In this document: one piece after another, positions 33,813 through 41,566 of the stretch
Numbering within the stretch: position 1 is the stretch's first letter
Layout of the letters: every line of letters starts with the position of its first letter
NCBI GenBank assembly: GCA_020848435.1
Contig: JADLAC010000022.1
Coordinates: 1 to 41,566 of the forward strand
Length of the DNA: 41,566 nt
Source: Burkholderiales bacterium
GTDB taxonomy: Bacteria; Pseudomonadota; Gammaproteobacteria; Burkholderiales; WYBJ01
Reading direction: 5' to 3'
The notes under the pieces: model-generated
Told to the model about the DNA's origin: nothing
Databases searched by the model: none
The model's input: only the letters and a program-made list of their open reading frames with translations
Program-made: the position numbers and the translations under genes

Positions 33813-35240
33813 ATGGCGCAGCGCAAGCCGGCGCGCTCGGCTCCTCCAGCGCGCGAAACCGACCAGAAGCTGTTCGTGCTCGACACCAACGTCCTGATGC
33901 ACGACCCGACCAGCCTGTTCCAGTTCGAAGAGCACGACGTCTACGTACCCATGGCGATCCTGGAGGAGCTCGACGGTCACAAGAAGGGCGTATCCGAAGT
34001 CGCGCGCAACGCGCGCCAGGCGAGCCGCTTCCTGGAAGAGCTGGTCGCGCATGCGCAGGACGCCATCGCGCACGGTATTGCGCTCGACTCTCGCGGCAAC
34101 CGGACGGCCACGGGCCGGCTGTTCCTGCAGACCGAAGCGATCGCGGCGGAATTGCCGCCGAGCTTGGCGAGCGGGCGCACGGACAACCAGATCATCGCGG
34201 TGGTCAAGTTCCTGCAGCAGCGCCATGCCGGGCGCCAGGTCATCCTGGTCAGCAAGGACATCAACATGCGCATCAAGGCCCGCACCCTGGGCCTCGCGGC
34301 GGAGGACTACTTCAGCGACAAGGCGCTGGAAGACAGCGATCTGCTTTATACCGGCGTCCAGGAGCTGCCCGCGGACTTCTGGGAGCGCCATGGCAAGGAC
34401 ATGGAATCGTGGCAAGCCGGCGGCAGAAGCCTGTATCGCATCCGCGGCCCCGCGGTCGGAAGCTTGTTCGTCAACCAGTTCGTCTACCTCGACGGCGAGC
34501 CGCGCTTCGATGCCTGGGTCAAGGCGCTCGACGGCGGCGCCGCGGTGCTGGAGACGTTACGCGATCACACCCAACCGAGGCACAACGTCTGGGGCATCAC
34601 GGCCCGCAATCGCGAGCAGAATTTTGCGCTCAACGCGCTCATGAATCCGGAGATGGATTTCATCAGCCTGGTGGGCCAGGCAGGTACCGGCAAGACCCTG
34701 CTCGCCCTCGCCGCGGGATTGCAGCAGACGCTCGAGCAGAAGACCTACTCGGAGATCATCATCACGCGCGTCACGGTGCCGCTCGCCGAAGACATCGGCT
34801 TTCTCCCGGGCACCGAAGAGGAAAAGATGAATCCCTGGATGGGTGCGCTGGAAGACAATCTCGACGTGCTCGACCAGTCCGACGACGAAGCGGGCGAATG
34901 GGGACGCGCGGCCACGCGCGATCTCATTCGCGCCAAGATCAAGGTGAAGTCGCTCAATTTCATGCGCGGGCGCACCTTTCTCAGCAAGTACCTGGTCGTC
35001 GACGAGGCGCAGAACCTCACGCCCAAGCAGATGAAAACGCTGGTGACCCGCGCCGGCCCCGGCACCAAGGTCGTGTGCCTGGGGAATATCGCGCAGATCG
35101 ATACGCCGTATCTCACCGAGGGAAGCTCCGGCCTCACCTACGTCGTCGACCGCTTCAAGGGCTGGGCCCATAGCGGTCACGTCACCCTGCAGCGCGGCGA
35201 GCGCTCGCGCCTCGCCGACTACGCTTCCGAAGCGCTTTAG
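33813..35240 (+). CDS. PIN domain-PhoH ATPase (PhoH2 type)
   Basis: A 475-residue protein. The N-terminal PIN nuclease domain (about 18-160) has acidic residues Asp24 (VLDTNVL), Glu51/Glu52, Asp124 and Asp149. The C-terminal PhoH ATPase domain (about 260-470) has P-loop GQAGTGKT at 288-295, PGTEEEKMNPWMG, Walker B-like YLVVDEAQN and a GNIAQIDTPYL motif. Related PhoH2 proteins act as RNA helicase-nucleases, in some bacteria with a small antitoxin; no antitoxin ORF is seen here. It probably shares a transcript with bcp and converges on dnaB. Confidence 0.92.
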   Translation: MAQRKPARSAPPARETDQKLFVLDTNVLMHDPTSLFQFEEHDVYVPMAILEELDGHKKGVSEVARNARQASRFLEELVAHAQDAIAHGIALDSRGNRTATGRLFLQTEAIAAELPPSLASGRTDNQIIAVVKFLQQRHAGRQVILVSKDINMRIKARTLGLAAEDYFSDKALEDSDLLYTGVQELPADFWERHGKDMESWQAGGRSLYRIRGPAVGSLFVNQFVYLDGEPRFDAWVKALDGGAAVLETLRDHTQPRHNVWGITARNREQNFALNALMNPEMDFISLVGQAGTGKTLLALAAGLQQTLEQKTYSEIIITRVTVPLAEDIGFLPGTEEEKMNPWMGALEDNLDVLDQSDDEAGEWGRAATRDLIRAKIKVKSLNFMRGRTFLSKYLVVDEAQNLTPKQMKTLVTRAGPGTKVVCLGNIAQIDTPYLTEGSSGLTYVVDRFKGWAHSGHVTLQRGERSRLADYASEAL

Positions 35241-35317
35241 TGTGTTGGTCAGTCAAGCAACTAACTTCAGGCTCAGGGCACTAGGCTGGTTCAGCGGCTT
35301 CCACCCGGGCCAGCGCG

Positions 35318-36703
35318 CTAGAAGCGCCCCGGGTCCGCGTAGTTCTCGAAGCGGGTGAACTGGCCCTGGAAGGTGAGCTTCACCGTCCCCGTCGGACCGT
35401 TGCGCTGCTTGCCGATGATGATTTCGGCGATGCCCTTGTCGGGCGTATCGGCGTTGTAGACCTCGTCGCGGTAGATGAAGAGGATGAGGTCTGCGTCCTG
35501 CTCGATGGCGCCCGATTCGCGCAAATCGGACATGACCGGGCGCTTGTTGGGCCGCTGCTCGAGCGAGCGATTCAATTGCGACAGCGCGATCACCGGCACC
35601 GCCAGCTCCTTCGCCAGCGCCTTGAGCGAGCGCGAGATCTCCGAAATCTCGGTGGCGCGATTCTCGCCCTGGCCGCTCGCGCTCATGAGCTGCAAGTAAT
35701 CGATCACGATCAGCCCCAGGCCGGGGCCGCCGACCTGGCGATGCAGGCGCCGCGCGCGGGCACGCAATTCGAGCGCGTTGAGGGCGGCCGTCTCGTCGAT
35801 AAACAGCGGCGCCTCGTTGAGCCGCCCCCAGGCATCCGTCAAGCGCGGCCATTCGTCGTCGGCGATGCGCCCGGTGCGCACCTTCAATTGATCCACCTTG
35901 GCGACCGAGCCGATCATGCGCATGACGAGCTGCGTGCCGGACATTTCCATGCTGAACACCGCGACCGGCAATCGCTCCACCAGGCCGAGATGCTCGGCGA
36001 TGTTGAGCGCGAAGGCGGTCTTGCCCATGCTCGGGCGTCCGGCGACGATGATGAGATCGCCCTGTTGCAGGCCCGAGGTCATGCGATCGAGATCGACATA
36101 ACCGCTCGGGATGCCCGTGATGTCGCTCGGGTTGGAATGCAACTGGTCGATGCGCTCGACCACCTGCGCGATCAAGGGGCGGATCTCGACGAATCCTTGG
36201 CGAGCGCGTGCGCGCTGCTCGGAAATCGCGAACACGCGCGCTTCGGCCTCGTTCACCAGCTCCTCGGCGCTCTTGCCGAGCGGATTGAGCGCGGCTTCGG
36301 CGATCTCGGTGCCGATGGTGACGAGCCGGCGCATGAGCGCCCGATCGCGCACGATCTCGGCGTAGCGGCGGATGTTGACTGCCGAAGGCGTGTTCTGCGC
36401 CAAGGCGGCCACGTATCCGAGCCCGCCGGCGTCGGCCAGCTTGCCGCCGCGGTCGAGCGACTCGGTCACCGTGACGACGTCGGCCGGCCGGGATGCCTCG
36501 ATCAGGCGCGAGATGTACTGGTAGAGCAGGCGGTGATCGGCGCGGTAGAAATCGTTCTCGGCGATGAAATCCGCGATCTTGTCCCAGGCGCCGTTGTCGA
36601 GCAGCAGGCCGCCCAGGACCGCCTGCTCGGCCTCGACCGAATGCGGCGGTACGCGTAACGCGTCGATGCTCTGGTCGGCGGCGGCAGTGACGAGTTGAAC
36701 CAT
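35318..36703 (-). CDS. dnaB: Replicative DNA helicase
   Basis: DnaB (461 residues) is the hexameric fork helicase. The N-terminal domain (about 15-120, PPHSVEAEQAVLGGLLLD) binds primase, and the RecA-like C-terminal domain has Walker A GRPSMGKT at 222-229, Walker B GLIVIDYLQLM, the arginine-finger region (SRSLKALAKEL) and SQLNRSLEQRPNKRPVMSDLR. No intein is present. ATG at 36703. It lies downstream of the rpsF operon on the same strand with a hairpin between them. Confidence 0.97.
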   Translation of the reverse strand: MVQLVTAAADQSIDALRVPPHSVEAEQAVLGGLLLDNGAWDKIADFIAENDFYRADHRLLYQYISRLIEASRPADVVTVTESLDRGGKLADAGGLGYVAALAQNTPSAVNIRRYAEIVRDRALMRRLVTIGTEIAEAALNPLGKSAEELVNEAEARVFAISEQRARARQGFVEIRPLIAQVVERIDQLHSNPSDITGIPSGYVDLDRMTSGLQQGDLIIVAGRPSMGKTAFALNIAEHLGLVERLPVAVFSMEMSGTQLVMRMIGSVAKVDQLKVRTGRIADDEWPRLTDAWGRLNEAPLFIDETAALNALELRARARRLHRQVGGPGLGLIVIDYLQLMSASGQGENRATEISEISRSLKALAKELAVPVIALSQLNRSLEQRPNKRPVMSDLRESGAIEQDADLILFIYRDEVYNADTPDKGIAEIIIGKQRNGPTGTVKLTFQGQFTRFENYADPGRF

Positions 36704-36736
36704 GCGGGCGCGAAGGGGCGTCAGGAACGCGCAGCT

Positions 36737-36759
36737 AGCCCGGATTGATCATCCGGGCT
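36737..36759. repeat. Perfect hairpin between rplI and dnaB
   Basis: A nine-base perfect stem (36737-36745 with 36751-36759) and a TGATC loop in the 163-base gap between rplI and dnaB. No T-run follows in either direction, so it may be a REP-like element or a weak terminator or mRNA stabiliser for the ribosomal operon. Nothing else is seen in the gap. Confidence 0.4.
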
Positions 36760-36866
36760 GCCTCGGACTCAGGACACGAGATTGTAGCAAGGCGCGCACG
36801 CGAAAACCGGATCCGAAATCCGCGCGCGCCCCGATGCCGGCCTGCGGGGGCATGGCCCCGACCGGA

Positions 36867-37316
36867 TCAGGCGTCGCCAAGCACCGATACTTTGATGTGC
36901 GCGACCACGTCGGCGTGCAGAGCCAGCGTGATGTCGTGATCGCCGATCTGCTTCAACGGACCTTGCGGCATGCGGATCGCCGACTTCTGCACGTCGTGCC
37001 CGGCCGCGGCCAACGCCTCGGCGATATCGAAGTTGGTGACCGATCCGAACAGCTTCCCATCCACGCCGGCCTTGCGGGTGATTTGCAGCATGAGGCCTTC
37101 GAGCTTCGCCGCATGTGCCTCGGCGGCGCCGAGCGCTTCGGCCTGCGCTTTCTCCAGCTCGCCCCGCCGTGCTTCGAACTCGGCGATGTTCTCCGGCGTC
37201 GCCCGCCGCGCCTTGCCGTGCGGAATGAGATAGTTGCGGGCGAAACCGGCCTTCACCTTGACCACGTCGCCGAGCGCGCCCAGGTTGGGCAGCTTTTCCA
37301 GCAGTATGACTTCCAT
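36867..37316 (-). CDS. rplI: 50S ribosomal protein L9
   Basis: A 149-residue L9, the usual length. The N-terminal globular domain [19 protein letters not shown] and [15 protein letters not shown] is followed by the long connecting helix (about 41-75) and the rRNA-binding C-terminal domain with [13 protein letters not shown]. It is the last gene of rpsF-priB-rpsR-rplI, 11 bases after rpsR. Confidence 0.97.
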   Translation of the reverse strand: MEVILLEKLPNLGALGDVVKVKAGFARNYLIPHGKARRATPENIAEFEARRGELEKAQAEALGAAEAHAAKLEGLMLQITRKAGVDGKLFGSVTNFDIAEALAAAGHDVQKSAIRMPQGPLKQIGDHDITLALHADVVAHIKVSVLGDA

Positions 37317-37327
37317 CGCGCTCTCCG

Positions 37328-37627
37328 TCAGTGCAGATCGGTGTACGGCAGCAGCGCGAGATAGCGCGCGCGCTGGATCGCGACCGATAGCTGGCGCTGG
37401 TACTTCGCGCTCGTGCCCGTGATGCGCGCCGGAATGATCTTGCCGTTCTCGTTGATGAATTCCTTCAGGACGTCGATGTCCTTGTAATCGATCTGCTTGA
37501 CGCCTTCGGCGGTAAAGCGGCAGAACTTGCGGCGCCTGAACAGCGCGCGCGAACCGCGTCCGTCGCGCCGCCCGCCGGCTCGGCCGCCGCGGCCCTTGGT
37601 GGTCTTGCTGCTGCGTCTGACTGCCAT
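37328..37627 (-). CDS. rpsR: 30S ribosomal protein S18
   Basis: A 99-residue S18. The core begins at [21 protein letters not shown] and ends [14 protein letters not shown]. About 28 extra basic, glycine-rich residues precede the core compared with the 75-residue E. coli protein; such extensions occur in betaproteobacteria. S18 pairs with S6 in the platform of the small subunit, and both are encoded in this operon. Confidence 0.96.
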   Translation of the reverse strand: MAVRRSSKTTKGRGGRAGGRRDGRGSRALFRRRKFCRFTAEGVKQIDYKDIDVLKEFINENGKIIPARITGTSAKYQRQLSVAIQRARYLALLPYTDLH

Positions 37628-37639
37628 GATGTCACCTTC

Positions 37640-37936
37640 CTACTGATATTCGATGTCGCGCGCGTGCAGGACGACCCGCGTGCTGCGCAGACTGCGCCGG
37701 GCCAGGAATCCACGCGCCATGATGGGTGTCTTGGGTGCGTCCTCGGCCAAGCGCCGCGCGAGCGCGCCGAAGGCGATCGCGGGCAGATCGAGCTCGACCT
37801 GCCTGCTGTGTCCGGCTTCGGCTTGAACCGAGCGATGGCGCAAGCTGAACTCGATCACCGGAATGCCGGCGGGCGTGAAGCGCAGATCGAGCAGATCGTG
37901 CGCCACCCCGCTCAAAGCGATCTCGTTGATGCTCAC
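37640..37936 (-). CDS. priB: Primosomal replication protein N
   Basis: A 98-residue single OB-fold protein ([44 protein letters not shown]) that helps PriA reload DnaB at stalled forks. ATG at 37936 overlaps the rpsF stop (ATGA). Its place between rpsF and rpsR is the common arrangement in beta- and gammaproteobacteria. Confidence 0.93.
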   Translation of the reverse strand: MSINEIALSGVAHDLLDLRFTPAGIPVIEFSLRHRSVQAEAGHSRQVELDLPAIAFGALARRLAEDAPKTPIMARGFLARRSLRSTRVVLHARDIEYQ

Positions 37937-38427
37937 GCAGGGGTCTTCTCGGCCGGCTTGGCCGGGGCGGTCTCGGTCGCCGCCGCGGGACGCTCGCCGC
38001 GCTCGCGCTCGCCGCGCTCACCCCGATCTCCTCGCTCGCCGCGCTCTCCCCTGTCGCCGCGATCGCGGTCGCCACGGTCACGATCGCGCCCGCGCTCGCC
38101 GCGCGGCTTCTCTTCGCGCATCATCGGCGAGGGCGTCATTACCGCCGCCGTCATGCGCGTGGTGAGGTGGCGCAGTACGGCATCGTTGAAGCGGAAGGCG
38201 TGCTCGAGCTCGCGCAGGGTTTCGTCATCGCACTCGATGTTCATGAGCACGTAGTGCGCCTTGTGCAGCTTCTGGATGGGATATGCCAGTTGGCGGCGGC
38301 CCCAATCCTCCAGGCGGTGCAGTTTGCCGCCGCGACCGCTCACCATGGTCTTGTAGCGGTCGATCATCGCCGGCACCTGTTCGCTCTGGTCCGGATGGAC
38401 GATGAAGACCATCTCGTAGTGTCGCAT
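37933..38427 (-). CDS. rpsF: 30S ribosomal protein S6 with long Arg/Asp/Glu/Gly tail
   Basis: A 164-residue S6. The core (1-100) is standard: [46 protein letters not shown]. Residues about 109-147 are a low-complexity run of RGD/RGE/RDR units, encoded at 37987-38103, followed by an Ala/Pro-rich end. E. coli S6 has only a short glutamate tail (135 residues in all). ATG at 38427 follows AAGGAG; upstream in-frame codons belong to the leader. First gene of the ribosomal operon. Confidence 0.95.
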   Translation of the reverse strand: MRHYEMVFIVHPDQSEQVPAMIDRYKTMVSGRGGKLHRLEDWGRRQLAYPIQKLHKAHYVLMNIECDDETLRELEHAFRFNDAVLRHLTTRMTAAVMTPSPMMREEKPRGERGRDRDRGDRDRGDRGERGERGDRGERGERERGERPAAATETAPAKPAEKTPA

Positions 38428-38449
38428 CGAGTAGCTCCTTGTGGGTTCA

Positions 38450-38479
38450 GCCTCCCGCATGCGCGACCGGCGGTGAGGC
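38450..38479 (-). promoter_or_regulatory. rpsF leader hairpin, possible S6:S18-binding element
   Basis: Between the promoter and the AAGGAG of rpsF, GCCUC (38479-38475) pairs with GAGGC (38454-38450). After one unpaired A, CCGC (38473-38470) pairs with GCGG (38458-38455) around an 11-base loop. rpsF leaders in many bacteria carry an autoregulatory element with a CCG that binds S6:S18. The match here is by position and the presence of CCG only. Confidence 0.4.
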
Positions 38480-38492
38480 AAGGAAACGCGCG

Positions 38493-38520
38493 ATTATACC
38501 TGCTTCGCCCTCGCGCTCAA
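38493..38520 (-). promoter_or_regulatory. Putative sigma-70 promoter of the rpsF-priB-rpsR-rplI operon
   Basis: On the minus strand TTGAGC (38520-38515) and a perfect TATAAT (38498-38493) are 16 bases apart. The -10 overlaps the rlmB stop codon. The leader would be about 60 bases. Confidence 0.6.
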
Positions 38521-39267
38521 CTGTAGCGGAGGGACCGGCGCGCGCTGGCGCCTGCTCTCGTACAGGCAGATGCCGGCCGCGACCGAGACGTTGAGACTGT
38601 CCACGCTACCTTGCATGGGGATGCGCAGCAGCCGATCGCAGCCCTCGCGCGTCAAGCGGCGCAAGCCTTCGGCCTCGGCGCCGAGCACCCAGGCGAGCGC
38701 GCCGTCGAGCGGCGCATCGAAGATCGAGTCGCGCGCCGCGCCGTCGGCGCCCATGATCCATACGCCCGCCTCCCGCATCTGGCGCAGCGCGCGCGCCAGG
38801 TTGGTCACTTGCACGTAGGGCACCGTCTCGGCGGCGCCCGAAGCGACCTTGGCCACGGCCGGTGTCATGCCGACCGCTCGATCCTTCGGTGCGATGACCG
38901 CCTGGGCGCCGAACGCATCGGCGACCCGCAGGCATGCACCCAGGTTGTGAGGATCCTGGACGCCATCCAGCACGAGCAGCAGCGGCGCCTCGGCGCCGGC
39001 AAGAATCTCATCCAGGCTCACATCGGCCTGCACCTCGCGCACCCGCGCCACGACCCCTTGGTGCTTGCGCGTCCCCGCCAGGGCGTCGATGCGCGCCGCA
39101 TCCGCTTCCACCACGCGCACTCCGGCCGCATGTGCACGCGCGATCAGCTCGCGGGCGCGTGCATCGTGCCGAGCGGCATCGACATAGATCTCGTGCACGC
39201 TGTGCGCAGCGCGGCGTAAGCGCCCGGTCAGCGCGTGAAAGCCGTACAGGATGCGCGTATCACTCAT
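38494..39267 (-). CDS. rlmB: 23S rRNA (guanosine-2'-O-)-methyltransferase, G2251
   Basis: A 257-residue SPOUT (TrmH-family) methyltransferase. The N-terminal L30e-like substrate-binding domain ([14 protein letters not shown]...) is followed by the knotted SAM domain with motifs [34 protein letters not shown] and [22 protein letters not shown]. It methylates the peptidyl-transferase P loop. Its ATG overlaps the rnr stop by eight bases, the same rnr-rlmB pair as in E. coli. Confidence 0.95.
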   Translation of the reverse strand: MSDTRILYGFHALTGRLRRAAHSVHEIYVDAARHDARARELIARAHAAGVRVVEADAARIDALAGTRKHQGVVARVREVQADVSLDEILAGAEAPLLLVLDGVQDPHNLGACLRVADAFGAQAVIAPKDRAVGMTPAVAKVASGAAETVPYVQVTNLARALRQMREAGVWIMGADGAARDSIFDAPLDGALAWVLGAEAEGLRRLTREGCDRLLRIPMQGSVDSLNVSVAAGICLYESRRQRAPVPPLQLSARAKQV

Positions 39268-41440
39268 CGAGGACGAAATCGATCCGCATCTGTTCCAGAT
39301 CCACGCGCACCAGCTTCACCCCCACGCGGTCGGCCAGCCGGAAGCGGCGCCGAGTGCGCTCGCCGAGGAGCTGGTGGCGGCCCGCGTCGAAATGGAAGTA
39401 GTCGTTGCCGAGCTCGGAGATGTGCACCAGGCCCTCGACGTAGACCTCGTCGAGGGCGACGAAGATGCCGAAGCCGGTCACCGCGCTGATGGTGCCCTCG
39501 AAGTGCTCGCCGATGCGATCGCGCATGTAGAAGCACTTCAGCCAGCTCACCACGTCGCGCGTCGCATCGTCCGCGCGGCGCTCGGTCATGGAACAATGCG
39601 CGCCGAGCCCGGCCCAATCGCCGGGTGAATAGCGCTTGCGCCCGAGCACCGCCTTGATCGCGCGATGTAGCAGCAGATCGGGGTAGCGGCGAATCGGCGA
39701 GGTGAAATGGGTATAGTGCTCGTAGGCGAGACCGAAGTGGCCGACGTTGTCCGGGCTGTAAACGGCCTGCTGCAACGAGCGCAACAGCACGGTCTGGAGC
39801 ATCTGGGCGTCGGGGCGATCCTTGATGCGCGCGAGCAGCCGGGCGTAGTCGGATGCTTTCGGCTCGTCGCCCCCGCCGAGCTGCAAGCCGAACTCGCCCA
39901 GGAATTCCCGCAAGGCCGCGAGCTTCTCGGGCGTCGGTCCCTCGTGGATGCGATAGAGCATCGGGTGTCGGTGCGACTTCAGAAACGCGGATGCGCACAC
40001 GTTGGCGGCCAGCATGCACTCTTCGATCAGCCGGTGGGCGTCGTTGCGCTGCACCTTAACGATGCGTTCGATCTTGCGCTCGGTATTGAAGACCAACTCG
40101 GTTTCGATGGTTTCGAAATCGATCGCCCCGCGCCGCTCGCGCGCCTTTGACAGTGCGGTATACAGTTCCTGCAGCCGCTCCAGATTCGCTCCGACCTCGG
40201 CCGAGAGCCCCTCGCGCTGGCCGTCCAGGAAGGCCGCCACGCGGGTATACGTAAGGCGCGCGCGCGAGCGCATGACCGCCGAATAGAAGCGGTAGTCCTG
40301 GATGCGTCCGCGCGCGCCTATGCGCATGTCGCAGACGACGCACAGCCGATCCACGTCCGGATTGAGCGAGCACAGTCCGTTGGACAGCGCCTCGGGCAGC
40401 ATGGGAAGCACCCGGCGGGGAAAGTACACCGAGTTGCCGCGCAGCTGCGCGTCGCGATCGAGCGCGCTCGCGTGCTCCACGTAGTGACTGACATCGGCGA
40501 TCGCGACCACCAGCCGAAACCCGCGCCCCGACTCGCGCTGGCCCGATCGCGCGTCGGCCGCAGTCAGCGGCTCGCAATACACCGCGTCGTCGAAGTCGCG
40601 CGCGTTCTCGCCGTCGATGGTCACGAGAGCAAGCGAGCGCAAATCGATGCGCGCGCGCAGATCCGCCGGCTGCGGCGCGGGGGCGAAGCGCGCCGCTTCG
40701 TCCTCGGCAGCGGGATCGAAGCGATACGGCAGGCGATGCTTGCGCAGCGCGATCTCGATCTCCATGCCGGGATCGGCGTAGCTGCCGAGCACCTCCACGA
40801 TGCGCACGACCGGCTGCGCGTTGCGCGCCGGCTGCGCGATGATCTCGGCGACTACGACTTGCCCGGGCTGCGCCGCGGCGGCGCCATCGGGGGCGACCAG
40901 CAGCGTTCGACTGATGCGCCTGTCTTCGGGCTCGACCACCAGGATGCCGTAATCGCGCCGCAAGCGCCCGACCACCGTGCTGTTGGCCCGTTCGATGACT
41001 TCGACGATCGCGACTTCGCAGCGACCCCGCCGATCGACACCGATCTCGCGCGCGACCACCCGATCGCCGTGCAACACCTTTTGCATCTGGCGCGCTTCGA
41101 TGAAGCAATCGGGCTTGCCGTCCTCACGCAGAAGGAAACCGAAGCCGTCGCGATGGCCCTGAACCGTGCCGCGCACCAGGTCCAGATGCTCCACCAGGCA
41201 GATCGCGCCGCGCCGGTTCTGGATGACGCTGCCGTCGTGTTCGAGCGTCGCGAGCACTTGCGCCAGCGCGGGGTCGCGTTCGTCGCGTAGCTGCAAGCGA
41301 CGCGCGATCTCGTGCACCGGCAGCGGCACGCCGCCCGAGCGCAACACATCGAGGACGGTCGCGGCTTCGACACGCCGCGCTGCGCCGAAGCCGCCGAGCG
41401 AGCGCTGCGCGCGTGATCCCCTACGTCGTTTCATTGACAT
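39260..41440 (-). CDS. rnr: Ribonuclease R
   Basis: A 726-residue 3'-5' exoribonuclease. The N-terminal HTH and cold-shock domains are followed by the RNB catalytic core with [14 protein letters not shown], whose Asp residues match the four metal ligands of the family, and a C-terminal S1 domain ([23 protein letters not shown]). The C-terminus stops soon after S1, lacking the long basic tail of E. coli RNase R (813 residues), which matters there for structured RNA and tmRNA-linked turnover. ATG at 41440 lies within the -35 element of the divergent tRNA-Leu gene. Confidence 0.95.
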   Translation of the reverse strand: MSMKRRRGSRAQRSLGGFGAARRVEAATVLDVLRSGGVPLPVHEIARRLQLRDERDPALAQVLATLEHDGSVIQNRRGAICLVEHLDLVRGTVQGHRDGFGFLLREDGKPDCFIEARQMQKVLHGDRVVAREIGVDRRGRCEVAIVEVIERANSTVVGRLRRDYGILVVEPEDRRISRTLLVAPDGAAAAQPGQVVVAEIIAQPARNAQPVVRIVEVLGSYADPGMEIEIALRKHRLPYRFDPAAEDEAARFAPAPQPADLRARIDLRSLALVTIDGENARDFDDAVYCEPLTAADARSGQRESGRGFRLVVAIADVSHYVEHASALDRDAQLRGNSVYFPRRVLPMLPEALSNGLCSLNPDVDRLCVVCDMRIGARGRIQDYRFYSAVMRSRARLTYTRVAAFLDGQREGLSAEVGANLERLQELYTALSKARERRGAIDFETIETELVFNTERKIERIVKVQRNDAHRLIEECMLAANVCASAFLKSHRHPMLYRIHEGPTPEKLAALREFLGEFGLQLGGGDEPKASDYARLLARIKDRPDAQMLQTVLLRSLQQAVYSPDNVGHFGLAYEHYTHFTSPIRRYPDLLLHRAIKAVLGRKRYSPGDWAGLGAHCSMTERRADDATRDVVSWLKCFYMRDRIGEHFEGTISAVTGFGIFVALDEVYVEGLVHISELGNDYFHFDAGRHQLLGERTRRRFRLADRVGVKLVRVDLEQMRIDFVLDE

Positions 41441-41462
41441 TCCATGGCTTTGCGTTTAGATT
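41434..41462 (+). promoter_or_regulatory. Putative sigma-70 promoter of tRNA-Leu
   Basis: A perfect TTGACA -35 (41434-41439), a 17-base spacer and a TAGATT -10 (41457-41462), followed by a GC-rich stretch before the tRNA as is usual for stringently controlled stable RNA promoters. The -35 overlaps the rnr start codon on the other strand. Confidence 0.65.
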
Positions 41463-41479
41463 CTGGCGCCTCGCGCCTC

Positions 41480-41566
41480 GCCGAGATGGCGGAATTGGTA
41501 GACGCACCAGGTTCAGGTCCTGGCGGTGGCAACACCGTGGAGGTTCGAGTCCTCTTCTCGGCACCA
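41480..41566 (+). tRNA. tRNA-Leu, anticodon CAG
   Basis: An 87-base class II tRNA with encoded CCA. The acceptor arms GCCGAGA and TCTCGGC pair fully. The anticodon stem CCAGG/CCTGG (41507-41511, 41519-41523) closes a seven-base loop with CAG at 41514-41516, reading CUG codons. A long variable arm and GGTTCGAGTCC T-arm are present. The gene ends exactly at the window edge. Confidence 0.95.

Noticed and set aside
35241..35317. Terminator between phoH and dnaB
   Set aside because: Only a five-base stem overlapping the dnaB stop (35315-35327) was found and no T-run, too weak to call.
39260..41440. Loss of a catalytic aspartate in RNase R (GEN instead of GED)
   Set aside because: The changed position is not one of the four metal-binding aspartates; those in IDG and RDFDD are intact.
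1..41566. CRISPR arrays, prophage genes, transposases or plasmid functions
   Set aside because: No regularly spaced direct repeats, integrases, transposase motifs or phage structural genes are visible; the tRNA-Leu at the right edge has no integrase on the visible side.

Overview
The window is a dense, GC-rich stretch of bacterial chromosome. No gap between genes exceeds about 190 bases. I read it as a betaproteobacterium (Burkholderiales or Rhodocyclales type, genus not resolved). The reasons are the rpsF-priB-rpsR-rplI-dnaB order with a priB gene, an S18 with a basic N-terminal extension, an exported methyltransferase of a type I associate with proteobacteria, and uniformly GC-rich third codon positions. 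I see no phage, insertion sequence, CRISPR array or obvious foreign segment.

Layout: (1) 1-6507: a nested inverted repeat, an enoyl-CoA hydratase-family gene, then purL and the NAD(P)HX repair gene nnr, which diverge from each other. (2) 6683-18849: a molybdenum/tungsten cofactor island. It holds a ModE-type regulator, mobB-moaD-moaE, xdhC, a tungstate-type ABC transporter (tupB-tupC-tupA), a second regulator fusing a ModE-type HTH to a binding-protein-like domain, moeA, moaA, fdhD and mobA. A HAD hydrolase and an exported methyltransferase sit inside it. (3) 18893-27026: a PAS-GGDEF-EAL protein, mtfA, rmuC, and the ybbP-ybbA/tesA group. (4) 26992-29214: divergent selenium genes selD and selU (mnmH). 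(5) 29244-33179: an arn cassette (arnC, arnA split in two, arnD). (6) 33341-35240: a peroxiredoxin and a PIN-PhoH ATPase. (7) 35318-41566: dnaB, rplI, rpsR, priB, rpsF, rlmB, rnr and a tRNA-Leu.

The main result is that selD is itself a selenoprotein gene. The selenophosphate synthetase frame runs upstream of its apparent ATG through an in-frame TGA (27988-27990). That TGA lies exactly at the catalytic Cys/Sec position of the family motif, so an annotation starting at 27978 loses the active site. The cell must therefore insert selenocysteine, and selU indicates that it also makes selenouridine in tRNA. Together with fdhD, xdhC, tungstate uptake and the cofactor genes, this suggests a selenocysteine-containing, Mo- or W-dependent formate dehydrogenase elsewhere in the genome (inference).

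Regulation visible in sequence includes a 24-bp ModE-box-like palindrome upstream of xdhC, sigma-70-like promoters before moaA, rpsF and tRNA-Leu, a hairpin in the rpsF leader, and several candidate terminators. Start codons that are not ATG were chosen from stop/start overlaps and ribosome binding sites and are flagged as such.
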